Origin: Echria macrotheca
Taxonomy: Eukaryota > Ascomycota > Sordariomycetes > Sordariales > Schizotheciaceae
Assembly (NCBI GenBank): GCA_030411725.1
Contig: MU839830.1
Coordinates: forward strand, 1,674,001 to 1,738,000
Length of the DNA stretch: 64,000 nt
Direction of reading: 5' to 3'
Below, in pieces: positions 11,417 through 21,818 of this stretch. The notes under the pieces were generated by a model. The model was not told where the DNA came from, ran no database searches, and saw only the letters and a program-made list of their open reading frames with translations. Within the stretch, counting starts at the first letter, position 1, and each line of letters starts with the position of its first letter. The position numbers were made by a program, and so were the translations under genes.

Positions 11417-12461
11417 ATGGAACATCGATTTTGCAAATTTCCAGGCTGCAAAGAGAACCGTACTCAAGGAAGCTACTACTGTGATCAACACATATGTCTC
11501 AAGCCAGCCTGCCGGTCAGGCGTTTCGCGAGATGGGCTGCAGCTAAGCTGTGAAGACCACGTCTGCGAGGCATTCATAGCTCTGCCGCAAAATTCAACCC
11601 ACAAGAGCTCAAGCAAGGGAAGTCAGCCAAAAAGATCGTCCATGCGTTGTCAGGAGCCGCAAGAAAGAGCAGACAGTGTATATTGCGAGGCCCATGCATG
11701 CAAGTTCGAAGGCTGTAGCCAGACGCGGACATCGGGCGAAGGTGTGTATGAGGTATCCTGCCACGCACTGATGGCGAAGATCTAACGAGCCGTTTTCGCC
11801 CTATTGATCAGGGCAATCAGTCAAAGCAGAAGCATGCACCCGGCACCTCTGTTCGCACCCAGGCGGCAGCGCCTGGCGCAACGGCGCGGTTCTGGAAGGA
11901 GCCAGTCGCTGCTGGAAGGTCCGAATGCAGGGCGGCGGGTTCTGCGACCGACACACCTGCAGCTACACCAACCACGCGGACGGGCAACGCTGCTTAAATG
12001 AGGCCGAACGGCTGAAATACGCCTGTACGGACCACCTATGCGAGGTCGACTTCCAGCTCAACAAAACGTCGAACCCCTGCCCCTATCCCCAGGTGGCCCC
12101 CACCAGCTTCTGCGATGAGCACTTGTGCCGCTTTCCCAAATGCGAAGAGCAAGTTGACGAAGCTGGCTGGTTCGTGTGCAAGAACCACGTTTGCGTCAAG
12201 CGGAAGTGTTTCAAGATGAGAAGGGACACATCGACGATGTACTGCGAGAGCTGCGGTTGCAGGGACTGCCCGAATCCCAAGGTTTCCGGAGCCGGATACT
12301 GCGATATTCACCTTTGCCAGGCCGAGAAGTGGAGCGATGGCCGCCAGGCGTGGGAACGGTGCGCGCGCCGGGCGGTCACTACATCCCAGGAGTTCTCGGT
12401 CTGTGAGCTGCATGTCAACTATCGAGGTAGAGTGAAATTTGTTGCCTGCATTGTCGCGTAA
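11417..12461 (+). CDS. multi-knuckle Cys/His-rich protein of unknown function
   Basis: Exons 11417-11741 and 11812-12461 give 324 aa; 3' exons may follow. The protein is built from about ten imperfect units of 25-35 residues with the core C-x2-H-x-C, often followed by another Cys: CDQHICLKPAC, CEDHVC, CEAHACKFEGC, CTRHLC, CDRHTC, CTDHLC, CDEHLCRFPKC, CKNHVCVKRKC and CDIHLC. This spacing suggests serial zinc binding. No enzyme motif or signal peptide is visible. An in-frame ATG at 11228 would add 63 residues of unlike composition, so I prefer 11417. The frame may splice out near 12425 (GTAGAG) into a charged exon after 12500 containing RFLKRKAREERW. I do not recognise the family. Confidence 0.6.
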
Positions 12462-13229
12462 GGGGGTGTGGTTTGAGAAAAGCCTTTGTATGATGAGATA
12501 CAGCGGTTTCTGAAGAGGAAAGCCCGAGAAGAGAGGTGGCTTCTGAAGGTGTCAAGGGGCCGCTAGGAGGCAACATGACGAATATTGGAATGCGTTGAGG
12601 GGGTCCAAGAAGATCACTTGGGGGATCTCAGCAGAATATATGAGCTAAACCAGCAGCTGACCACGACGCTGAGCCAGCGTGAGTAATGAGGATGGTGACT
12701 GGGCGCCAGCGCGGCCATGGGAGGGATCCCAGTTCATCGGTAAGGCAGAGGGCCCCTGTTGACAGAAGGGCTCCATTAGGATGTATGTTTCAATTGGGGA
12801 AAATAAGCTCTCTGCAGGGAATCTTGTGTGTGTGTGTGTGTATGTGTATTGAGGTACGAACTGTCTCAGGCAGCACGGAGGCTATATTAGTCAGGATACT
12901 CAATTCGTCTCAAACCAAACAACGTGCGTCATAGCACGGCTCGTACAGATCCCATAGAATACGAAACCCGCCTCGTCGGCCCGGAAACTATACGCTGTGG
13001 GTAGATAGGTAGTTATGTGGCCAATGACGCCAGACGGGAATATCGCGGCGGGACAGAGAGCCAAAAGCGGAGATCCAGAACCAGGAAACTCCGCACTGAG
13101 AGGGGTCATACACTGACTCCTCTTCACTCATAAATATTTATACGAAACTCGTCTCCTTACATCTTCACTTATTCAACTGAATAACCTAGACATTTTGAAT
13201 CAAAGGAAGAAAAAAAAGAAGAAAACAAA
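12462..13229. other. intergenic region with a TG microsatellite
   Basis: It holds possible 3' exons of the Cys/His-rich gene (12503-12670, including a helical open frame ending at a TAA near 12687), a (TG)8 run at 12825-12840, and a purine-rich AAGAAAAAAAAGAAG leader directly before the next ATG. Confidence 0.45.
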
Positions 13230-14632
13230 ATGGCACCAATCAAAGTCGGCTTCATCGGCTATGGCGGCTCGACCAAGTCTTTCCACCTCCCCTTCGTCCT
13301 GCCCAACCCCGACCTGCACGTCTACGCCTTTCTGCAGCGTGCCGCGGCCCCGGAGAACCCATCTGAGGCAAAGCCGTACAGCCATTGTACCATTGACTTC
13401 CCCGACGCAAAGCACTACCGGACGGCCGACGAGTTTTTCGCTGACGAAGCCATCGAGCTCGTGATTGTCTGCACTCACCAGCATGCCGAGTTTGTTGAGA
13501 AGGCGTTGGTGGCGGGGAAGCATGGTCTGTATTTACCTACTTACAACCGTCGATATAGATAGAGAGAAAGGGGTCGCTAATGACTGAAACAGTGGTCGTC
13601 GAGAAACCCTTCGTCAACACCACCGCCGAGGCCGACAGGTTGATCGCGTTAGCCAAGGAGAAGGGCAAGATCCTGACCGTATACCAGAGTTTGTTCACCT
13701 CCCCATCTCACTCCTTCGTATATCCCACTGAAGAAATCTCATAAAAAAAGACCGCAGATTCGACTCCGACTTCCGCACCCTCTCCTTCCTGCACAAGCAA
13801 GGCGCACTGGGTACCGTCCTCGAAGCCGACATCCACTTCGACTTCCCCACGCCCTCGTGGATATCCGGCTGGACCAGTCCCGACTACACCCCAGGCCAAG
13901 GCATGGTCTTCGCCCTCGGTACTATAACCCTCCCTTTCCCTTTCCAACCCTCCCCCCCTAGCCCCCCAACCAAACATGTATAGGTGTTGACAACAATAAA
14001 CAACAAAAAAGGAACACACACAATAGACCAAGCCCTCCACCTCTTTGGTCCGCCCACCTCAGTAACCGCCTTCTTCCGCTCCAACCGCGGCGTAGAGAGC
14101 AAAACCGACGACACCCACACCATCATCCTCCAGTACTCTCCTTCTTCGAACCTCATCGTAACCATCAAGACCTCGATCGTATCCCACATGAAAGACCAAC
14201 TCCGCATGTTCGTCCGCGGGACAAAGGGGACCTACCTCAAAGTATTGACCTCCTTCCAAAACACTGTTTCTGTATTAAGGAGTGATGCGATAGTTCGGCT
14301 CCGACCCGCAAGAAGCCCGCGCCCTAGCCTCCCCCTGCCACCCCGCCTCGGACCCAGGCTACGGCCTCGAACCCCAAGAAATCTGGGGCACGCTGACGAC
14401 CACCGACGAATTCGATCCGGACCACCAGGTTCTCGACGAGGCCAGCGGGCTGTACGTCGGGAAGTTCCCCAGTCTGCCCGGGTGGTATAGGGGGTATTAT
14501 GAGAACGTTGTGCGGGCGATCCGCGGCGAGGAGGAGGTCTATGTTAGACCCGAGGAGTCGCGGGACGGGTTGCGGGTTATTGAGCTTGCGAGGCAGTCTT
14601 TTGATGAGGGGCGGACGGTGGCGTGGTCTTGA
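13230..14632 (+). CDS. Gfo/Idh/MocA-family NAD(P)-dependent oxidoreductase
   Basis: Five exons (13230-13524, 13593-13688, 13751-13918, 14012-14241, 14294-14632) give 375 aa, a normal length for the family. The N-terminal Rossmann fold starts with VGFIGYGGSTKSFHLPF. The family lysine motif is VVVEKPF at about residue 99. The C-terminal alpha/beta domain carries GTHTIDQALHLFG. Substrates in this family are sugars, inositols or related polyols, and the substrate here is unknown. No signal peptide is present, so a cytosolic enzyme is expected. Introns 2 and 3 end in A-rich AAAAAAG acceptors without a pyrimidine tract. These were chosen because only they restore the conserved NRRFDSDF and GTHTIDQ segments. 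The gene converges on the DUF3433 gene. Confidence 0.85.
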
Positions 14633-15040
14633 TTTGTCCTGTATGTAGAGTTGGTTGTTGTCCATGACCACTGACCCCTGACGGAGTCAACAAATATCAT
14701 CCTGTCAATAACTTTTACGATGCCCTGAATACTAGATATGAACATAGACCGGTGAAGCGAGAAGAGACTCTTAGACAAGTGACAAGTGAATACAAAACGG
14801 TATATCATTATAAATCCTGTATATTCTCAAGGCACACCAATATTACTCCCATGTTCTTGTATTGTATTACAACCAATTGCGACCTGGTATCATCCCTCTT
14901 TTCCCAGCCATCCAAAAAATAAATACCCAAAATACAAGCATCCCTCTAACCGAGCATATAATCCCCATACCGTGTACATGTTAGTCCATACATTATACCC
15001 CCAAAACGCCATGCTATGCCAAAAAGAATCCATAGATAAA
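14633..15040. other. short convergent 3' intergenic region
   Basis: About 400 bp of A/C-rich DNA between two convergent gene ends. It probably holds the two 3' UTRs. I see no other feature. Confidence 0.6.
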
Positions 15041-18000
15041 TCAAAAATCACCCATCGCAGGCGCATCATATCTCCCCGCACCTCGATACCCCCCCGTCTC
15101 CACCACAGTATCATTCCCAAGCCGGCCCCCATCCCTACCCCTCGCCCCCTGATACGCCGTGACAACCTCATCCGTCGGGCCCAAATCATAATCCACGCCC
15201 ATCCGCCGCCACGTCCCGCCGACCAACACGCCATAAAAATACCTTCGATTCATCGTCCTGACCCGATACTCGCGCTCCTTGCCGGTCAACTGCGAGATCC
15301 CCTCAAAATCGCCGAGGAGATGCGACTGCGAGACGTAGTACATGGCCCCCGCGATGCTGCGCGGGTCGACCGGCATGGGCGGGTACTTCACAAAGAACGA
15401 CGCGATCAAAACAGAGACAAGAATCCCGAGGAACAGACTGGCCATTATCGCGCAGACCGACGCGGCCGTGTACGTCTGCGACAGGCTGAACGGGACGTTG
15501 GACAGCAGAACCGGCAGAAACTCGGAGAGGATGGCTGCCAGCGAGGTCGCGAACAAGAAGACGTGTCGGTGTTTGACGGCCGCGTAGATGCCTGAGAAGG
15601 GATTCGTCGACGGGGAGAAGAGGATCGATCTCGCGGCCGGCTGTGTCCGTCTCGCCATGAGCTGGTACGGGGTCATCACGCTGACGCCTAGGGAAGAAAC
15701 AGTTAGTAGGGGCTGGGAGTCACTACTACACAAAACGCCAAAAAATGCCAAAAAAAAAAAAAAAAAAAAAAAAACCTTACTGAGGAAGAAGGACTGCCAG
15801 CAAAAGGCAATAACAACGCCCACGACGGCCGAGATGAACCGCACACCAAACGTGTTGGAGTTCATGAACGCCCACAGCTTCCCCCCGTCGTCGACCTTGC
15901 CGTGGTAGTACACATGATAGTACACAATAAAGACCAAGACGGCCAGCTGCAGCACAATCAGCGAGACCCGCCACGGCAGACGAAGCGGCATGAGCGGCAG
16001 GAGCGCCTTGGATCCGATCCGCGCGGCCGCGGCACCCGCACCCCCAAAACCCTCGGCATCCGATCCCCCCTGCTGCTCCTGCAGCCCCTGTCCCGAGTCG
16101 TCGGTGAGAATGATGCCGTATTCCTCCCTCCCCGCCTCGTTCTCGAACCAGCCGAGCCCGTACTGTTTCTGGGATACCGCCTTCCTCATCGCCTGCTCGC
16201 TATCCTGGTGGATGCGCACCTGCGCGCTCCGCGCCAATGAAGCAATACCGGCGATGTTCCACGGGTTCGCGTGCAGTCCCGTCGGCCATCGCAGCGAGAA
16301 AAAGAGAACCAGGAGCAGCATGACGATGACGGCGGCGATCAGGCCGACCAGCGCGTTGGCCGGCGTCGGCGAGATGCCCAGGGCCGGCCCGCAGAGCGGA
16401 TCCGCCGTGTTGAGGTAGCACGTCCCGTGGAGCTTCAGCCCGATGGCCTCGGTGGCCAGCGGCACGATGAACGAGGCGCATCCGACCATGAGCGTCGAGA
16501 TGAACGGGACCGGATGGCCTTGGATCATGGTGATCATGGGCGTGATAAACGCCATCACGCCCGTGTACTGCATCGTCAGCGATTCCGCGCCGGTGGCCCC
16601 GACGCCGCGGGCGAGCGACTGGAAGGGCTGGTACAGCTTGACGTTCAGGTCGATGACTCGGATGAAGATGACCAGGACGATCCCGATCAGGGGCGGTAAG
16701 AAGGTGCCGACGAAGACATCGACGGGGCCCCAGTTGTAGACCTTTTTCGACGATATGACGGATGGAAGTGTTGTTGCTTGGCCACTGCCCGTCCCTGTTG
16801 GGGCTAATGTCGAGGTATAAATTCGGGTGCTCTTCGGAATAGTCGAGACACCTGTCGACAGGGAAGGCGTTGACGTAATGGTCGTGAGCTTTCCGGATAT
16901 GGTTGTGACAATCGTCGTTGGGGATAGCGTCCGGGTGTACGTGCTGAGGGACCCGCCCGATGTCGAGACAAATGTCAGGGTAATCGGCGCGGTGCCAGTC
17001 GGCGTGATAACAACGATCTCGGCCGTCGGGGTCCCACCAACCGTTGTCGTGAAGCTGGTGACGGGAGGAGTGGTGACAAGGGTCACGGGAGTCCCATCGA
17101 TTGTTGTCACGAAGGTGGTTGGAGGTGGCGTCAGGGTGACAACAGTTGGCGTTCCTCCGACCTGTCGGGTCGTCGTGTAAGTTATTGGCTGGAATGGCGC
17201 CCCGGTAGGCGTCGTGACTACGACTTGGGTTACCGGCACACCTCCCACAATGTTGACGGCAGTGTAAGTTACCGGCTGCCCAGGCTGAACCGGTACGACG
17301 AAGTCTTGGACGGTGGTGAGGACGCCGTTGATCGATGTAACCTCGGGGATGGGTACCCCTGGAGAAGGCGTGATAACCACCACGCTCGTCACCACATTGC
17401 CACCCACGAAAGTGACACCCGTTTCGACCGGGTTCAAGACCTGGGTGCTGACCTCAAAGGTGGGAAGGGCGATGACAACAGGGGGAGGTGTGTTGACTAC
17501 TGCGACGGTACTTCCTCCATTGACCTCGGTAACCGTCGTCAGCACCGGCTGGTTAATTGGGCCTTGCAGGATAGTTGGCTGATCTTGCGGCGTAGAGACT
17601 GTCTGGTAATATGTGACTGTGACGGGTCCATACGTGGGGATGACGGTTGGCGGAGCGGTAATAACTCTGGGACTTTCCGAGGTCGTGGTGAATGTCGATG
17701 TGAAGGTTTGGACCTCTGTTGTAGGAAATGTGAGCGTGACTTCGCCGCCTGCTACTGTTGTTCCGAGCGTCGTTACCGCCGAAGTGACGATGGTAAAGTG
17801 GTGAGAGATCTCGAAAAAGGAGGTAGCGGTCCCAACGAACGAGGCTACACTCGTTGACACCGAGGTGGTTGTAAAGACGGAACTGGATGTGATAAGTGTG
17901 GTTTTTACAACAGAGAAAGTGTCGGTGACGGTGAATGTTGTGCCAGGGACCGTTACCATGGTGTGCTCCAGGGAGACACCAGTAGAAACGGGGATAACGG

Positions 18001-18925
18001 TTGCGCCGCTGGCAGCTCCGGATGTGGAACGAGTCGTCGAGGTAGACCGGGTTGATGTAGACGAGCCTCGCGCTGCGTCCACATTGACGGAGCCTGAGCC
18101 AGCCGACGTGCTTTGGGACCTGGTGGTCGAGCCAGCCGTTGTTTGGGGTGCCGAGGTGGACGTCGGACTCGATGAGGAGCTGCTGGGAGAGCTGCGAGCG
18201 GGGCTACTTGACGGACTACTCGACGGGGTGGTCGATGAACTACTAGAGGGGCTAGAGGAGCTCGAGGAGCTGGAAGTACCGCTTGATGAGCCGCTAGATG
18301 AGGTGCTCGAGCTGCTGCTTGACGACGCGCTGGATGTCGTCGAAGAGCTGCTGCTCGAGGTGCCGGGTGTTGTTGTTGAAGCGGCCTGGAGTGGCGCTTC
18401 CGTCGTCGAGGGAGGCTGACTGACAGCCTGCGAAGTCCCCGTGTCGGCATTCCCCTTGGCTTCAGCGGTGATGCTGGGCTCCGAGGCCGGAATGCTGGTG
18501 GTCTGTACCGCGCTGGCGGGAGTCGTGATGGTGTCGTTAACAGCTCGAATAAAACGGCGTGGTTGAACGGGCCGCGCAACTGTGGGATTAAGCCCCAGGA
18601 CGCGGGCATCGGTGTCCGAGTCGGGCATGGCCTTCTCGGCGTAGACAATCAGGCCGATGGCGACGGCGAGGAGGGCGGCAACGGTCAGGATAAACGGCCA
18701 TCTCAGCGGCGTCGGTTTGTAGTCGGGCACGTCGCCTATCCTCCACACCCGCGGCTTCTTGGGCTCCTGGGCGCCGTCATCCTGGAGCGCGTCTTCGTGG
18801 TCTTCGGTGGCCTGGATGTTGTACTCGTAGGTAGACCCGTAGTATTCTCGCCGTCCGCCCTGGTGTCCACGTCGCATAAGTGGTTGTTGCATCTCTTCCC
18901 AAGCAGCATCAGTTCTGACCCCCAC
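15041..18925 (-). CDS. DUF3433-type multi-pass membrane protein with a long Ser/Thr stalk
   Basis: Exons 18925-15781 and 15687-15041 give 1263 aa. A cytosolic N terminus leads to a helix near residues 72-95 (WPFILTVAALLAVAIGLIVYA). A very long outside-facing stalk follows: a Ser-homopolymer-rich block (about 170-270), then Thr/Val/Pro-rich imperfect repeats such as TVGGTPTAEIVVITPTG (about 300-720), suited to heavy O-glycosylation. The C-terminal part has several membrane helices plus the segment NPWNIAGIASLARS, typical of DUF3433 proteins, and another hydrophobic cluster after the intron. A role as a wall-anchored surface sensor or adhesin is inference only. The 93-bp intron (15780-15688) is a multiple of three and stop-free, so a naive frame reads through it. 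Confidence 0.75.
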   Translation of the reverse strand: MGVRTDAAWEEMQQPLMRRGHQGGRREYYGSTYEYNIQATEDHEDALQDDGAQEPKKPRVWRIGDVPDYKPTPLRWPFILTVAALLAVAIGLIVYAEKAMPDSDTDARVLGLNPTVARPVQPRRFIRAVNDTITTPASAVQTTSIPASEPSITAEAKGNADTGTSQAVSQPPSTTEAPLQAASTTTPGTSSSSSSTTSSASSSSSSSTSSSGSSSGTSSSSSSSSPSSSSSTTPSSSPSSSPARSSPSSSSSSPTSTSAPQTTAGSTTRSQSTSAGSGSVNVDAARGSSTSTRSTSTTRSTSGAASGATVIPVSTGVSLEHTMVTVPGTTFTVTDTFSVVKTTLITSSSVFTTTSVSTSVASFVGTATSFFEISHHFTIVTSAVTTLGTTVAGGEVTLTFPTTEVQTFTSTFTTTSESPRVITAPPTVIPTYGPVTVTYYQTVSTPQDQPTILQGPINQPVLTTVTEVNGGSTVAVVNTPPPVVIALPTFEVSTQVLNPVETGVTFVGGNVVTSVVVITPSPGVPIPEVTSINGVLTTVQDFVVPVQPGQPVTYTAVNIVGGVPVTQVVVTTPTGAPFQPITYTTTRQVGGTPTVVTLTPPPTTFVTTIDGTPVTLVTTPPVTSFTTTVGGTPTAEIVVITPTGTAPITLTFVSTSGGSLSTYTRTLSPTTIVTTISGKLTTITSTPSLSTGVSTIPKSTRIYTSTLAPTGTGSGQATTLPSVISSKKVYNWGPVDVFVGTFLPPLIGIVLVIFIRVIDLNVKLYQPFQSLARGVGATGAESLTMQYTGVMAFITPMITMIQGHPVPFISTLMVGCASFIVPLATEAIGLKLHGTCYLNTADPLCGPALGISPTPANALVGLIAAVIVMLLLVLFFSLRWPTGLHANPWNIAGIASLARSAQVRIHQDSEQAMRKAVSQKQYGLGWFENEAGREEYGIILTDDSGQGLQEQQGGSDAEGFGGAGAAAARIGSKALLPLMPLRLPWRVSLIVLQLAVLVFIVYYHVYYHGKVDDGGKLWAFMNSNTFGVRFISAVVGVVIAFCWQSFFLSKVFFFFFFFLAFFGVLCSSDSQPLLTVSSLGVSVMTPYQLMARRTQPAARSILFSPSTNPFSGIYAAVKHRHVFLFATSLAAILSEFLPVLLSNVPFSLSQTYTAASVCAIMASLFLGILVSVLIASFFVKYPPMPVDPRSIAGAMYYVSQSHLLGDFEGISQLTGKEREYRVRTMNRRYFYGVLVGGTWRRMGVDYDLGPTDEVVTAYQGARGRDGGRLGNDTVVETGGYRGAGRYDAPAMGDF
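15750..15774. repeat. 25-nt A homopolymer inside an intron
   Basis: An uninterrupted A25 run on the plus strand, which is T25 on the coding strand, starts immediately after the GTAAGG donor of the DUF3433 gene intron. It is likely length-polymorphic. Confidence 0.9.
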
Positions 18926-20335
18926 TTCTGTCGCGTCCCCAGGCTCTTGTGCAAAATCCTGGCGATCTTATTTCATCGCCAGCCTCGTCGTCAACTTTCC
19001 ATCAAATGTCGTGTGTCGATCGTTTCTCTCCACGAAGACCAACAAGTCGCCAACGTCAAACAAGGCGAAGACATGTGAAAACCCGCGGTGAATGCCTAGG
19101 TACAGTAGATCGATCGATCTGGGGCGTGGGCGCCCTCATAACTGCCCCGGCCGCTTGGGCAGCTGGCGCCGTGAGTCGAGAACAGCTCTTCTCCGAACAG
19201 TGGCAGCACCGGCAGTGCGGCTGAGGACCAATCCCCTGTCTCTTCGGGTCTCCATGGCTGGACGGGCTTGATTTCGACGGCTGGGCACAGCCCGCTATTG
19301 GAGCTTGGTCCGGCCTCGATCATGGTGCGTACCATCGTCGCGTCTCGATTGGCCCGACCAGTTAGGGTGTGGCTGCGTTTCGTGATGCAACCCGCCAGCC
19401 GGTGATTCGACCGACAGCCTGCCACTGCCACGAGGACTCGGGAGAGGCTTTTGGGCGCCAGAGCTATTAGACCTAGCTGTCTCATCAGGCAGGCGAGAAA
19501 TAGCCTGTCGTCCTTAATATGCATCATATCCAAACACGACAGCAAAAGCACCAGTCCAGCCTCGAGAATGGGAAAATGTTGCAGAGGTTGAGACGATTCC
19601 CCTTCTGCTGCCGTGAAGCTTACCAAATTGGGACTCGCGCATCCAGGTGCCGAAGAGCCAACCGCAACCGCCCACCTCCAAGATCGGATGAATCTCCGGC
19701 ACTTTGATCTGTGGCGCAGTCATCCATGACGAGTCCCGATCGTATGGTTCTGAGAAGCTTGTCTTCAGTCAGTCACTTTTCAGGGACCTCGAGTAACAAT
19801 GTCACCAAGCTGCCGAGACCGCGTCGCAGACTGTGCTGGCCATCAGCCGAGCATTTTGCTGGATGAACCAGCACCGCACTGGAAACCTGTACGACATCTG
19901 GGCAGTCTGGAATAGGTCTGAAGACAGGCAGCTGGCAAAAGTCTCAGCCCAATATCGAAAATGTCACCACCGCCAGCATGAACCTCGGCACAATCGTCTT
20001 GTGGATTTGGTGGGCTAGCTTGGGACCCGTCACCTCCCATCCTGCCTCAGGCAACGACAACATCAAAGTCCGCCGAGAAACTGGACGTGCGCGGAAATCG
20101 GTGCATCATTCGTAATAAAAGAAGCGCAGACAAAACGCCCCATGGATGGTATTGTGTCATTGCTCCGCGCCCAAACCGTCCATGCCCATGTACATGTCCC
20201 TCTAAGCCCAACTTTTCCGTGTTAGGGTCGAAACCATTCCCGGGTTTCGACAGAACGACCATGCAAGCCCATCGTGGAAAGGTCCAAGTCCATCCCGCAA
20301 CCGTGCCCCAGCCAAAAATCCGCCTCGACAACCGC
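18926..20335. other. intergenic region between the DUF3433 gene and eL42
   Basis: About 1.4 kb containing the promoter of the DUF3433 gene and the 3' flank of eL42. The longest frame (minus strand, 19096-19626, 176 codons) has no motif, no convincing start context and no family resemblance, so I do not call it a gene. Confidence 0.5.
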
Positions 20336-21147
20336 TTAGAACACAAGGGCGGCACCCTTGGTCTTCTTGTCACCACTAAAAGCCGTTAGCATCTTGCTTG
20401 GAAACCATATGTTCTGCGAAGCCAATGTCACGGAAAGGCGGAATCCGGATCTCGATCAACCGCCAGACGAGTATCGCCACATAACACCACGGTTGTTTGT
20501 TGAAGCGGAAAATACACCAACACGGAGGACAACCCTATGCCGCGTTGAGCAGCATTCGGGCCCCCCAGGTATGTCCAGCAGCCTCAGCCCAGCCGGCGAG
20601 TCTTCCAGGTACCAGCAGAACAAGCACCGGGCGCGTGGTGTATTTTCCGGACAGAAACTCCGCGGTTCAGCAGTCGATATCGATGGCCGGTGCTCGAGGA
20701 TCGCGGATCGTCGGGTTCGAGGGTTCGATCGAGTAATCGTGTTCGTCGCAACTCTCGGTTTCGGCGCGAATTTCGACAAGGGAAGACTGAAATGCAGAAG
20801 TAAAAGGACTTACCCAAGCTCGAAGTGCTTGCATCGCTTGAGCGGGAGCTGCTTCTTGGCCTTGCATGAGGAGCATTCCTGAATTCCCGTTTAGCATCGT
20901 CTCTCCCGGTCTCCAGATCGAGCAGACTCACTAGTCGGAGCACAATCTTCTTGGTCGTCTTCGCCTTCTTGTGGAAGACGGGCTTGGTCTGACCACCGTA
21001 ACCGGATTGCTTGCGGTCGTAACGGCGCTTGCCCTGGGCGAACGAGGAGGCCTTGCCGGCCTTGTACTGCGTCACCTTGTGAAGGGTGTGCTTGCCGCAC
21101 TCCTTCGACTTGCAGAAAGTCTTCCGGGTCTTCGGGACGTTGACCAT
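20336..21147 (-). CDS. RPL42: 60S ribosomal protein eL42 (L44/L36a family)
   Basis: Exons 21147-20932, 20878-20814 and 20375-20336 give 106 aa, the exact length of yeast eL42. The protein binds near the 60S E site and carries a zinc ribbon of two CxxC-like pairs: FCKSKEC near the N terminus and CSSC at residues 74-77. The invariant core KVTQYKAGKASSFAQGKRRY and the C terminus FELGGDKKTKGAALVF are rebuilt precisely by splicing. Proline 56 (in GGQTKPVF) is the wild-type residue; its change to Gln confers cycloheximide resistance in several fungi. Slight oddities are KECGKHTLH in place of the usual basic segment and Ser at residue 35. The last intron is long (437 bp), which is unusual for this window. 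Confidence 0.95.
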
Positions 21148-21632
21148 GGTGCCGGCTGGTGATGGTCGTGATGTGGTGTTGTCGGGGTGTTGGCGGGTTG
21201 TCGGAGTTCGTACCTCGATTATTTTCGCTGCCTCTGCAAATTTCCGCTTGACTGGCGGTGGTGTGTGGGCGCGCACGGATCATGAAAAACCCGCTCCGCC
21301 CTACCCCAAAATCCTTGCCCCGCCCTCCAACCCTGAAGTCTTATCTTATCGGCTCTCGGCCCCTCCAAGCATCGAGCTCAACAACCTCATCGTGACGGAC
21401 AAGCAGAATTGCGGATATTACGCTCTGAACTCTTTGAGTTCTTTTCTTCAATGTTTTCATGTTATTCTCAATTTGCTATAAACTTCGTATGTACTTTTGC
21501 TACTGCGCAAACGACATCGCCACCAATCGCGTCACACACGACCCAAAAGCCAGCTCCATCGATAAGTGGATCGCCTCAAAGATTCTGCAACCATCGCGTC
21601 ATGGGGCACAATTCTAGCCTCGGTTTTTATAA
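21148..21632. other. promoter region of eL42 and 5' flank of tRNA-Arg
   Basis: A 485-bp region. A pyrimidine/C-rich stretch (ACCCCAAAATCC, CCCCGCCCTCC) lies 150-190 bp upstream of the eL42 start, as is common for ribosomal-protein promoters. Nothing else is supported. Confidence 0.5.
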
Positions 21633-21704
21633 GGTCCGCTGGCTCAATGGCAGAGCGTCTGACTACGAATCAGGAGGTTCCAGGTTCGACCCCTGGGTGG
21701 ATCG
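21633..21704 (+). tRNA. tRNA-Arg(ACG), intronless
   Basis: A complete cloverleaf of 72 nt. The acceptor stem GGTCCGC/GTGGATC contains two G-U pairs. The anticodon stem TCTGA/TCAGG holds the loop CTACGAA, so the anticodon is ACG (21665-21667). The T arm is CCAGG-TTCGACC-CCTGG, and the discriminator base is G. A TTTTTT terminator follows at 21732-21737. The ACG anticodon would be read as inosine-CG for Arg CGN codons. Confidence 0.95.
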
Positions 21705-21818
21705 AGACATTGTCCGCAATGTATTGCGTTCTTTTTTGCCTCTGTCAACACGGCTTCTCACTTTCATCGATTAGACCTAGGTGAGTTTGATGCAGTCATA
21801 GAATTTGATAAGAAACAG

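Noticed and set aside
16827..18419. Several long plus-strand frames rich in Val/Gly opposite the DUF3433 stalk
   Set aside because: They are antisense shadows of the Thr/Pro/Val repeat region.
19096..19626. 176-codon minus-strand open frame
   Set aside because: No motif, odd composition and no exon partner; typical chance frame in GC-rich DNA.
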